From a virus, in IMG/VR virus record IMGVR_UViG_3300005043_000095, positions 1 through 23,028 of that record: a stretch of 23,028 nt of DNA; one strand, written 5' to 3'. Shown here one piece after another: positions 1-5,595 of this stretch (positions are counted from its first letter, which is position 1; every line of letters begins with the position of its first letter). A model generated the notes under the pieces. The model had not been told where the DNA came from. It made no database searches and worked only from the letters and a program-made list of their open reading frames with translations. The position numbers were made by a program, and so were the translations under genes.

Positions 1-86
1 TCAGCATCTAACTTGCCAATAATGGTCATGCGTAATTCACTTTTACCTAAGTGATCAAGCAAGTTTACGGCGGTGATATAATTCAT
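1..86 (-). CDS. Mu gp36-like protein, N-terminal fragment
   Basis: A minus-strand reading frame opens with ATG at 86 and stays open to the window edge (about 28 residues, beginning MNYITAVNLLDHLGKSELRM). Its ATG shares one base with the stop of the upstream 60-aa gene (TAATG), which is typical of translational coupling in phage structural operons. In Mu the gene after gp35 is gp36 (DUF1320 family), which acts in head-tail completion. The position fits, and so does the short helical start followed by a basic stretch. The identification rests mainly on order; the fragment is too short for a firm family call. Confidence 0.5.
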   Translation of the reverse strand, partial: MNYITAVNLLDHLGKSELRMTIIGKLDA

Positions 87-268
87 TAGGTTTGCTCACT
101 TACTTCAGAGGCTAGGTTTTCATTGGCCTCTGAAATAGCACCAATAACCAACAATGGTGCTGCTTCATCTGTGGTTAGCATTAATGGCTTTTTGCTATCA
201 GGGTTAAATATTTGCTTGTTGTGCTTAACATTCCAGTTGGGCCGATATGCTTTTTTTTCTTCACTCAT
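86..268 (-). CDS. Mu gp35-like small head-region protein
   Basis: This 60-aa protein lies immediately downstream of the major capsid gene, where Mu carries gp35. It is hydrophilic at the N-terminus (lysine-rich, with Asn/Trp residues), then has a short hydrophobic segment around residues 38-45 and an acidic tail ending EVSEQT. The start at 268 is supported by a good Shine-Dalgarno (AGGTGA) a few bases upstream on the minus strand. It is coupled to the next gene by a TAATG overlap. Proteins at this locus are poorly characterised; a role in virion assembly is inferred only from position. Confidence 0.6.
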   Translation of the reverse strand: MSEEKKAYRPNWNVKHNKQIFNPDSKKPLMLTTDEAAPLLVIGAISEANENLASEVSEQT

Positions 269-379
269 AAATCACCTGTGCTCTTTATTTAAGGTATATG
301 CATTTAAGTTGCATCCTTGCTGCCGCCCATGGCTATCCTTAACTTTTTAGTCAGTCCACTGACCTTTAACGGTTATTTA

Positions 380-1321
380 TTAAATACAACCTTGGATCAA
401 GTAACCTGCATCCATACCTGTTAATAATGATTGGCGTTCATATTCGACACCGGCAACGTGTGATTTAATGGTGCGGTCATACCAAAATTGCTCTACGTTA
501 GGGTGTTTATTACCTGGAGCGTCTAGCGCATAGTTGTAACCAAAACTCATGGTTGCATGCGACGTGACCATTTTAGGCACAACAGCTAGCACAACATCTG
601 CAGCCCAAACATCTTCAAAGTTGTCGTTATTTTTAGGGTTAATCAGCATTGACATGCCAATAACTACCTTTTCAACTTGGAAAATCTTTTGATAATGCTC
701 AACGGTCATTATTTTCAGTTCATCGTTAGAGAACTTGGCTAACATCTGTGGATGCTCGCTTAGCATTTCGTTCACATCTGCAGGGATAAGCATTTTATTT
801 GGGTATTGGCCTGTTTTCTTACGAATAGCTTCACGGCCTGCTTTAACGTCACCAATGGGATCTGAATTAACATAATCAGACCATTTGGCATTACCTACTA
901 AGCTCACTTTATTGGTGGCACTATAGGCTGCAGGGTTGCGCGCTAATGTAGCTTGCTCGTACTCAAGGTTATTCAATTCAATTTGCATCACCGCTTCTAG
1001 CGATGAACGTTGAAAGCTTAAGCCTGGTATTAAAGCGGCTTCAGCTAACCATTCTTTAGGCACAACACAGTCAAGCGCGTTGCTATGTAATGAGTAGTTC
1101 TCGTCAGCAAAACCAATAGTGATGCGTTTGGTTGCAGTGCCCGGCGCACGGCGCGTGTTAATTACACGAAAGGCATCTTTACCAAATTTAATTATTTTTC
1201 CTGATTTAGCCGGTACACCAACACGTGGAAATAATTCATGACCAACTAACGACGGGTTGCTATAACCAAAGGCTAAATTAGACAGTACTGGGTCAACCGT
1301 GCGGATATTTTTACGATTCAT
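380..1321 (-). CDS. T: Major capsid protein (Mu T-like)
   Basis: This 313-aa protein follows protease I/scaffold Z and a decoration-like protein, the expected place for the Mu-like major head subunit (Mu T is about 305 aa). The N-terminal region (about residues 8-50) has the DPVLSNLAFGY...LVGHELFPRVGVPAKSG pattern seen in many phage capsid proteins, with FPRVPV-type motif and a FGKDAFR segment. The rest alternates helices and strands, compatible with an HK97-type coat fold. A good ribosome site (AAGAGGAAAA) precedes the ATG at 1321. The assignment as coat protein is strong from length, neighbours and N-terminal pattern; the exact family cannot be settled without a profile search. Confidence 0.8.
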   Translation of the reverse strand: MNRKNIRTVDPVLSNLAFGYSNPSLVGHELFPRVGVPAKSGKIIKFGKDAFRVINTRRAPGTATKRITIGFADENYSLHSNALDCVVPKEWLAEAALIPGLSFQRSSLEAVMQIELNNLEYEQATLARNPAAYSATNKVSLVGNAKWSDYVNSDPIGDVKAGREAIRKKTGQYPNKMLIPADVNEMLSEHPQMLAKFSNDELKIMTVEHYQKIFQVEKVVIGMSMLINPKNNDNFEDVWAADVVLAVVPKMVTSHATMSFGYNYALDAPGNKHPNVEQFWYDRTIKSHVAGVEYERQSLLTGMDAGYLIQGCI

Positions 1322-1347
1322 ATTTATTTTCCTCTTGTGTTAGCTGG

Positions 1348-1695
1348 TTAGCTATTTGCAGGTAGTAAAAGCACTTCAAATTGACCGCCATCAGCAGCTG
1401 CAGCACTTAGTGCTCTGCCAACCACTTTACCGGCTGCTTTGGTAATAAACTTGCCGTCATCGCCCACTTGTATAAGTGCATCAACAACAATGGCAGCACC
1501 TGCTTCACAGGTTGTTGACCCAAGTACATCAACAGCTAGCTCATCATCAATAAAAGAGTTGGTGTCTGATACACCGTGCATGTGCGCACCCACAGCGGCA
1601 TAACCACCGTCTAAAGCAATGGCGCGATGCGCTTCAATAATTGCAGCAGCAATAATGGTTAACGTTAAAATTGGGCGTTTAGATTGCGAATACAT
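1348..1695 (-). CDS. Capsid decoration (cement) protein, DUF2190-like
   Basis: This 115-aa, Ala/Gly/Val-rich, beta-type protein lies between the scaffold and coat genes. Its second half has the pattern of small capsid cement proteins: a polar turn (DVLGSTTCEAGAAI), a GDDGKFITKA stretch, then VVGRALSAAAADGGQFEVLLL ending close to the C-terminus. That arrangement (value, reset by G..VVGRAL, ending in EVLL) resembles DUF2190/capsid-cement family members, and the position corresponds to Mu gp33. A strong SD (AAGGGG) lies in the last codons of the upstream I/Z gene. The likely role is to bind and stabilise the outer surface of the head. It lacks any signal peptide. Confidence 0.6.
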   Translation of the reverse strand: MYSQSKRPILTLTIIAAAIIEAHRAIALDGGYAAVGAHMHGVSDTNSFIDDELAVDVLGSTTCEAGAAIVVDALIQVGDDGKFITKAAGKVVGRALSAAAADGGQFEVLLLPANS

Positions 1696-1696
1696 A

Positions 1697-2230
1697 TTAA
1701 TGCCCCTTAGCAGTTACAGCGTCTAACGCAACACTGTAAGAAACAGATTTGTCGCTTTGGTATTGAAGTACTACAGCGTTTAACTCAGCAGGTGAGCTAA
1801 ACTCAGCAACAACTAACACGTCATCATCAATGACATCTAACAACGAATGTTTACCACCGTTTTCAACCATGGCTTTCATGAATTCAACAGGGCTTTGGGT
1901 AACGGTTTCAACGTCTTTACCTGTGCCTTGGCTAAATTCAAACTTGCCACTTTCTTGGGTGGTGTCTGTGCCAATATGCGCCATAAACTCTGCCATACCT
2001 ATGGTTTGAGCAGGTAGTAACTTACTAGCGCTCACTTGCTCATTTATCCATGTCTGATGCGATTCAACCTGTTGGTTAAATTGCATGTCGGCATTTTGTT
2101 TTTCTAATAGAGCAATACGGTCTTTGTCCGTAGTTGCTTGTTGACTAAACTGAGCAGAGGTACTGGTTTGAGCATCTTGCTTAGCTTGGGCAACGGCCGC
2201 ATCAATATCGGCTTGAGTAAATTTACTCAT
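1697..2230 (-). CDS. Z: Nested scaffold protein Z (internal start in I)
   Basis: An internal in-frame ATG at 2230 begins a 177-aa product (MSKFTQADIDAAVAQAKQDA...). It is preceded by a near-perfect Shine-Dalgarno, GGAGGAT at 2235-2241, five bases from the ATG. The SD is written into codons for Ala-Glu-Asp-Asp of I, just after a Pro/Lys-rich linker that separates protease from scaffold. Mu uses this arrangement to make an excess of scaffold over protease. The product is helical and Gln/Ala-rich, ending in a more globular tail. This is a direct reading of start and RBS; the function is by analogy with Mu Z. Confidence 0.75.
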   Translation of the reverse strand: MSKFTQADIDAAVAQAKQDAQTSTSAQFSQQATTDKDRIALLEKQNADMQFNQQVESHQTWINEQVSASKLLPAQTIGMAEFMAHIGTDTTQESGKFEFSQGTGKDVETVTQSPVEFMKAMVENGGKHSLLDVIDDDVLVVAEFSSPAELNAVVLQYQSDKSVSYSVALDAVTAKGH

Positions 2231-2971
2231 ATCATCCTCCGCAGGAGTGTTAGGTTTGGGTTTGGAATAAAGATAATTAGATTCGTGAGTTTTTTCTTCT
2301 TCGATTTCAGCGCGAATAGTTTGACGTTGCAACCAGTCAATATCCCAGTCATCAATAATGGTTTTGGCTCCATCACTGTCACCGTTAGCTAACATCCATG
2401 TTTGAAATTTACGTAAAAAATTAACTAAGGTACTGGCGGTTTGGGTTTCAATTGAAAAATCAAAACTAGTGAGGGCTTCTTGCTCAACAGCAAATTTATA
2501 TTGACCTACAGGTTGAAGTTTTAACGCAGGTTTTTGGGCGCCTAAAAAGGCCATATGGTCAATATACCAACCTTTTTCTTTATCAAACTCAATGCCTATT
2601 GAGCGCTTACCGTAATGGCCTTTAACAACTGATTCAGCAAAGCCAATGTCAACACCATCACCGTTTAAGTACAACTTGTCGTCGTCACTTAACTTAACTT
2701 CTTTAGCAAAGCCGTAAGCCGGTGCATCGGCCTTTGGGTGCCCGGTCAGAAACGGCACAGTGCCAGGTTCAAAATTATCAACCATTTGCTGCAGGTCTTC
2801 ACGACTAAAAGTATAGGTTTTGCTAGCACTGTCGGTATGCGTACCCGCATGAAAGCTTTCAAACCAGGGTAAGTCTGTAACGGTCGCTAAGGCTTGCTCA
2901 ATAACTTGGGCTAAGGGCGCTTTTATTGGTAAAGAGCCTGGGGTCGAGGTAGTGCTGGTGTTTGTTTTCAT
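1697..2971 (-). CDS. I: Mu-like prophage protease I (head maturation protease with scaffold)
   Basis: This 424-aa protein has a Mu I-type organisation. The N-terminal half (about residues 30-190) is the protease part, including TFSREDLQQMVDNF, a GHP motif (about 77-79, GHPKADAPAYG) and KRSIGIEFD (about 122-130), features of the Mu gpI peptidase family. The C-terminal half from residue 248 is a glutamine- and alanine-rich coiled-coil scaffold. In Mu, I cleaves the scaffold during prohead maturation and the scaffold Z is made from an in-frame internal start, as appears to be the case here. The ribosome site for the full-length protein is weak (TAGG, about 12 bases from ATG), whereas the internal one is strong. 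It is the first gene of the leftward head operon. Confidence 0.87.
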   Translation of the reverse strand: MKTNTSTTSTPGSLPIKAPLAQVIEQALATVTDLPWFESFHAGTHTDSASKTYTFSREDLQQMVDNFEPGTVPFLTGHPKADAPAYGFAKEVKLSDDDKLYLNGDGVDIGFAESVVKGHYGKRSIGIEFDKEKGWYIDHMAFLGAQKPALKLQPVGQYKFAVEQEALTSFDFSIETQTASTLVNFLRKFQTWMLANGDSDGAKTIIDDWDIDWLQRQTIRAEIEEEKTHESNYLYSKPKPNTPAEDDMSKFTQADIDAAVAQAKQDAQTSTSAQFSQQATTDKDRIALLEKQNADMQFNQQVESHQTWINEQVSASKLLPAQTIGMAEFMAHIGTDTTQESGKFEFSQGTGKDVETVTQSPVEFMKAMVENGGKHSLLDVIDDDVLVVAEFSSPAELNAVVLQYQSDKSVSYSVALDAVTAKGH

Positions 2972-3009
2972 GCAGCTAGTTTGCCTACTTAACTGCGGGC
3001 TAACTGCTA

Positions 3010-3053
3010 GAAAACATTTGACGTATAACGTGGAAGGTTTCTTTTTTTACAGT
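3010..3053 (+). promoter_or_regulatory. Candidate activator-dependent late promoter (copy 1 of 18-bp box)
   Basis: The 18-mer GAAAACATTTGACGTATA at 3010-3027 recurs exactly at 16614-16631 in the same orientation. In both copies a -10-like hexamer follows at the same offset: TACAGT at 3048-3053 here, CATACT at 16652-16657 there. Each starts 30 bases after the start of the internal TTGACG. The 24-base gap is too long for an ordinary -35/-10 pair, so the box would sit near -40, where Mor- and C-type activators bind in Mu. Here it points toward the leader and the accessory operon at 3182-5210. It also lies 36 bases upstream of the divergent I gene and may serve both. Confidence 0.5.
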
Positions 3054-3055
3054 AC

Positions 3056-3108
3056 GTGTTGCCAGAAAAGAGTGCAACACTTTCTTTCTGAGTGTTGTTT
3101 CTGGTTTT
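3056..3108 (+). promoter_or_regulatory. Candidate attenuator: mutually exclusive hairpins
   Basis: A compound stem is formed by CAACACT (3075-3081) with AGTGTTG (3091-3097), and outside it CCAGAAA (3062-3068) with TTTCTGG (3098-3104), with a 6-nt bulge on the left arm and TTTT at 3105-3108. The same CAACAC segment can instead pair with an upstream GTGTTGC (3056-3062 with GCAACAC 3074-3080), which would destroy the terminator-like stem. That is the geometry of a terminator/antiterminator switch in a plus-strand leader. No ligand or leader peptide is recognisable. The pairing is seen directly; regulation is inferred. Confidence 0.45.
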
Positions 3109-3118
3109 ATTAACCATT

Positions 3119-3156
3119 CCCCACATCGGTTACCTATTTACGGTGTGGGGCTTTTT
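3119..3156 (+). terminator. Strong rho-independent terminator before accessory operon
   Basis: CCCCACATCG (3119-3128) pairs with CGGTGTGGGG (3141-3150), 10 pairs with one G-T wobble and a 12-base loop, followed by C and five T. It points rightward, yet no plus-strand gene lies upstream. It must therefore end a short leader or small RNA started near the box at 3010, or act as a second attenuator before the gene at 3182. Confidence 0.7.
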
Positions 3157-3181
3157 AACGACTAACTAGATGAGTTAAATA

Positions 3182-3442
3182 ATGTCTCCTGCACTTAACC
3201 TAAGAAAAAAACGTAAACCACAAAAGCAATGGGTATTAGAGCTAGCCCTTAGCGTTACACACAATACAGACCAAAGCGCTGTAACGCTTTATTACAATGG
3301 TGCTAAAGACCTTAAGCGTATTTACTTAACAAACAATATTAAGTACGCGCCCTGGTATGAGTCAAAACATCATGCCAATAGCCACTTAAACAGTGAAATG
3401 AAACATGCGGGCTTTGTGGCTCGTGAACATTCTTTTGTGTAG
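3182..3442 (+). CDS. Hypothetical protein, 86 aa, first gene of accessory operon
   Basis: I do not recognise this protein. It starts with a very basic N-terminus (residues 6-15, RLRKKRKPQK-like) followed by a beta-type segment (VLELALSV...AVTLYYN) and a central KDLKRIYLTNN region, ending in a His-rich tail. There is no membrane segment or signal peptide. The size, a basic leader and a single compact domain would fit a small DNA- or RNA-binding protein, but no motif shows it. Its ribosome site is weak (GATGAG about 7 bases upstream). It sits 26 bases after the terminator hairpin and 10 bases before the DUF2786 gene, so it is probably co-transcribed with the genes to 5210. Confidence 0.6.
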   Translation: MSPALNLRKKRKPQKQWVLELALSVTHNTDQSAVTLYYNGAKDLKRIYLTNNIKYAPWYESKHHANSHLNSEMKHAGFVAREHSFV

Positions 3443-3452
3443 GGTTGCTGTT

Positions 3453-4154
3453 ATGGAAACCGATAAGGCCACTGATAAAGTAATTGATAAAATTAAAAAA
3501 CTGTTAGCCCTGGCTAAAAGCAGCAACGCTAACGAAGCAGCACTTGCATTAAACCGTGCCCAAAAGCTAATGCAAGAATACGCTGTAACGTTTACGGATG
3601 TTCAGCTAGCTGATTGTGCAACCAGTGAAAGCCTACTTGATGCCAAGGGCGTTAATAAATATGAAATAATCCTTATTCATTTAATTGCCTATGCCTTTGG
3701 TATAGAGCCAATTGTCAGCTATACGAAAATTAATTGGAAAGTACGCGCTAAAGTGTGCTTTTTGGGCATATCTCCCCAACCTGAACTAGCACAATATTGT
3801 TTTGATGTTTTATATCGTCAGTTAAAGCAATCTCGCAGCCAATATATTAAGCAGCAATCCAAGCGATGTAAGGCAGCAACCAAAACTAAACGTGGAGATG
3901 CCTTTGCTGAAGCTTGGGTGATGTCGGCTTACCGAACCGTGCAAAAATTTGCATTAAACGATGAGCAATTAACTTTAATACAGACTTATAAAGACAATAG
4001 CTTTAATGACCTTGAAACAAGTAAAGGACGTGATAGAACCAAAGGAACGTCTCGGGCTAAAGATTATTTAGCTGGAATCAATGCAGCTAACGATGTTCGG
4101 TTAGACCGCCCTGTAGATGGCAAAGAAACGGCGAAACTGGGTTGTGACTTATGA
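3453..4154 (+). CDS. DUF2786 domain protein
   Basis: I start this at ATG 3453 (233 aa), with AGGG upstream, rather than at the earlier in-frame ATG at 3405, which would overlap the upstream gene by 38 bases. Residues about 10-50 carry the DUF2786 signature (IKKLLALAKSSNANEAALALNRAQKLMQEY), a short helical domain found in many phages. The remainder (HLIAYAFGIEPIV..., AFAEAWVMSAYRTVQKF, and a basic end with KGRDRTKGTSRAKDY and AGINAANDV) matches the usual C-terminal partner region of such phage proteins. Function is not established; the GR-rich tail suggests nucleic-acid contact. It overlaps the next gene by 4 bases (ATGA), which implies translational coupling. Confidence 0.8.
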   Translation: METDKATDKVIDKIKKLLALAKSSNANEAALALNRAQKLMQEYAVTFTDVQLADCATSESLLDAKGVNKYEIILIHLIAYAFGIEPIVSYTKINWKVRAKVCFLGISPQPELAQYCFDVLYRQLKQSRSQYIKQQSKRCKAATKTKRGDAFAEAWVMSAYRTVQKFALNDEQLTLIQTYKDNSFNDLETSKGRDRTKGTSRAKDYLAGINAANDVRLDRPVDGKETAKLGCDL

Positions 4155-4561
4155 CAGACACCAGAGAAATATGCAACAAGTGCCAACAAGAGTTTTCGCC
4201 ACTTAGCTCTGCTAGGGGTCAAGCAGTAAGCACTTGCTCAAACTGCTTATCAGGGATCACAGCTCTGAGACTTAAAAAAAAGAAACGTAAACATAAGATC
4301 AAACTTAATAAATACGCACTACTTAAAGGTTGTGAAGCATCAAAAGATATCGAGCTGCTATTTTTACTTACTCGGATTAAGAGCCCTTCGAAGAAGCAAG
4401 CCGTACTGGATTACTTATGCAAAGGCATGGATGCAGTTTCAGCACAGGCTTTTAATGGTGTTTCTCAATCTAAGTTTAGCGAAACGTTAAAACGGCTGAA
4501 TGAAGTAGCAAGTATTACCGGGCAACTTTTAGAGCGCAAATTAAAAATTCATACCGCTTAA
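4151..4561 (+). CDS. Zinc-ribbon plus PapB-like DNA-binding regulator
   Basis: This 136-aa protein has two parts. Residues 8-32 contain two CxxC pairs (C8/C11 and C29/C32), a typical zinc ribbon. A lysine-rich hinge (about 42-52, KKKKRKHKIK) follows. Residues about 70-130 resemble the PapB/FocB adhesin regulator helix-turn-helix: LTRIKSPSKKQAVLDYLCKG, then VSAQAFNGVSQSKFSETLKRLNEV, where PapB has a 'KVIKALEDYLV.G....C....VN.GYFS..L.RL' pattern. It probably binds DNA and regulates phage or host transcription. The gene overlaps DUF2786 by ATGA, so the two are made together. The zinc-ribbon call is seen directly; the PapB match is by pattern and is moderately sure. Confidence 0.7.
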   Translation: MTDTREICNKCQQEFSPLSSARGQAVSTCSNCLSGITALRLKKKKRKHKIKLNKYALLKGCEASKDIELLFLLTRIKSPSKKQAVLDYLCKGMDAVSAQAFNGVSQSKFSETLKRLNEVASITGQLLERKLKIHTA

Positions 4562-4583
4562 GTGGGATGAAAAAAGGTTAACT

Positions 4584-4814
4584 ATGCCTTCACTCAAATT
4601 ACAAGCCACATTCGAAGAAGGGCAAAACGCAGCCCTTTGCGATAAAACCTTAGATGATTGCCCTTACCGCAGAGTTGAGAAAAGAAATGCTTGGGTTAGA
4701 GGTTTTCATGAAGGAAAGCTAATTGCACAGCAGCGAGCCATTAGCCCGGTACAGGCCAGAACCAACCAAGGGCATATTGCCCACTTACGCAGTTTATTTA
4801 CTACTCAACATTAA
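4584..4814 (+). CDS. Ribosome modulation factor (RMF/CrpP-fold) family protein
   Basis: This 76-aa protein carries the RMF-family pattern: an N-terminal helix with EEGQNAAL, then CPYRRVEKRNAWVRGFHEGK (about residues 26-45). In E. coli RMF the matching part is CPYQTLNQRSQWLGGWREA. Host RMF binds the 30S subunit near the anti-Shine-Dalgarno end of 16S rRNA and causes 100S dimers; phage and plasmid relatives of this fold (CrpP-like) are known. The tail after residue 48 is longer than in RMF. The SD AAAGG lies about 8 bases upstream. A role in changing host translation is inference. Confidence 0.75.
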   Translation: MPSLKLQATFEEGQNAALCDKTLDDCPYRRVEKRNAWVRGFHEGKLIAQQRAISPVQARTNQGHIAHLRSLFTTQH

Positions 4815-4826
4815 CAGAGGTACGCC

Positions 4827-5096
4827 ATGGATAACCAACACAAGAAAATTAAAGGCTATAGAGATTTGAGCCAGGAAGAAATTAACTTAATGAATAAGAT
4901 CAAAGCCAAAGGTGAGGAGGTTGGCGAGCTTATTAATGAGTTTAACAAAATGCGAGATGTAGACGCTGACATTATTGGTAAGTTGACCAATGAACAGTTA
5001 GCCGAAACCCGTAGAACTTTAGCCCTTGCTAAAACAAAACTACAAACGGGCTTTATGTGGTTTGTTAGAGCAGTTGCTTTGCCTGATTCATTTTAA
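4827..5096 (+). CDS. acb2: Acb2-like anti-CBASS cyclic-nucleotide sponge
   Basis: This 89-aa protein matches the Acb2 family (T4 Vs.4 and Pseudomonas phage PaMx33 type): YRDLSQEEINLMNKIKAKGEEV (from residue 11), then a helical hairpin and the conserved ending LALAKTKLQTGFMWFVRAVALP. Known Acb2 proteins form hexamers that bind and sequester cyclic di- and trinucleotides, starving CBASS effectors; some also bind Thoeris signals. From memory of the published work, Tyr11 and Lys26 are ligand contacts in PaMx33 Acb2; this protein has Y11 and K26 at the same numbers. The ribosome site is AGAGG about 7 bases from ATG. It is the penultimate gene of the accessory operon. The family call is strong; activity on a given nucleotide is untested. 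Confidence 0.88.
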   Translation: MDNQHKKIKGYRDLSQEEINLMNKIKAKGEEVGELINEFNKMRDVDADIIGKLTNEQLAETRRTLALAKTKLQTGFMWFVRAVALPDSF

Positions 5097-5114
5097 CTAC
5101 TAAGAGGTAATATT

Positions 5115-5210
5115 ATGCAATCATCGAATAATAGCGAACCGCCTAGTTGGTTACTTTGGCTGTGTAGTATTGCCTTTACTATTGGTTTTTACTTAGCAGC
5201 TTTTAATTAA
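5115..5210 (+). CDS. 31-aa single-pass membrane peptide
   Basis: ATG at 5115 with AGAGGT five bases upstream opens a 31-codon frame ending TAA at 5210. The protein starts with a polar stretch rich in Gln/Ser/Asn (residues 1-11), then has one hydrophobic span (about 12-30, including WLLWLCSIAFTIGFYLAAF) that can cross the inner membrane. It follows acb2 by 18 bases and is followed by a terminator, so it is the last gene of the operon. I do not recognise it. Small one-span phage peptides at such sites often act in exclusion or lysis control; that is a guess. Confidence 0.6.
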   Translation: MQSSNNSEPPSWLLWLCSIAFTIGFYLAAFN

Positions 5211-5239
5211 TCAGAGAAAAGTTAGTGTTTTTTTGACCT

Positions 5240-5257
5240 CCCCTTAATTGGGGTTTT
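5240..5257 (+). terminator. Terminator after accessory operon
   Basis: CCCC (5240-5243), TTAATT, GGGG (5250-5253), then TTTT. It is a short but fully symmetric 14-bp palindrome 30 bases after the last stop codon of the operon. Confidence 0.5.
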
Positions 5258-5342
5258 CTGATACAAAGACCTGAAAGCTAACTGAGGACAAGACAATGAC
5301 AACGCAGGGGTAGCGCCCTTAGTAACTAACAATTACCCTGAG

Positions 5343-5361
5343 CCGCTTAATTGCGGTTTTT
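5343..5361 (+). terminator. Second terminator after accessory operon
   Basis: CCGC (5343-5346), TTAATT, GCGG (5353-5356), then five T. Outer arms ATTACC (5332-5337) and GGTAAT (5363-5368) can extend the structure. It probably backs up the terminator at 5240. Confidence 0.5.
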
Positions 5362-5501
5362 AGGTAATAGTAGCAAAGTACCTTTTCTTTTTCATACAAC
5401 CCAAACATTAAACACTGTTCAAACCATCTTTAAAACATGTTTAATGATTACGAGAAAGCGTTAACTTCTTTTTAACCTATCATTTACTGACTATTCTAAA
5501 T

Positions 5502-5532
5502 AAACGCCTTAATATTGATTTGAGGCGTTTTT
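5502..5532. terminator. Bidirectional terminator between convergent operons
   Basis: AAACGCCT (5502-5509) pairs with AGGCGTTT (5523-5530) around a 13-base loop, followed by TT on the plus strand. On the minus strand the arm runs into TTTATTTAG. It lies about 65 bases past the stop of the minus-strand gene at 5596 and so can end both converging transcripts. Confidence 0.65.
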
Positions 5533-5595
5533 ATTGTAACTTCACCAAATTAATCCAAAAGAATGAGCTTACACTATTAAAAAGATCTATAGCCT

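Larger units (their letters stand above)
5211..5595. other. Gene-free convergent intergenic region
   Basis: There is no credible coding frame in these 385 bases. They lie between the plus-strand accessory operon and the end of the minus-strand repressor operon. They hold three terminator-like hairpins (5240-5257, 5343-5361, 5502-5532), and a 9-bp inverted repeat CATTAAACA (5406-5414) / TGTTTAATG (5438-5446) whose role is unclear. No tRNA or attachment-site pattern was seen. The density of terminators suggests insulation between two opposing transcription units. Confidence 0.7.

Noticed and set aside
350-363. GTCAGT-CC-ACTGAC dyad between the capsid and gp35-like genes
   Set aside because: A two-base loop cannot form a stable RNA hairpin, and no T-run follows on the transcribed strand, so it is not called as a terminator.
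5211-5595. Prophage attachment end or left end of a Mu-like element
   Set aside because: No TG...CA terminus with repeated MuA-type sites could be recognised, and phage genes continue on both sides, so I do not call an end here.
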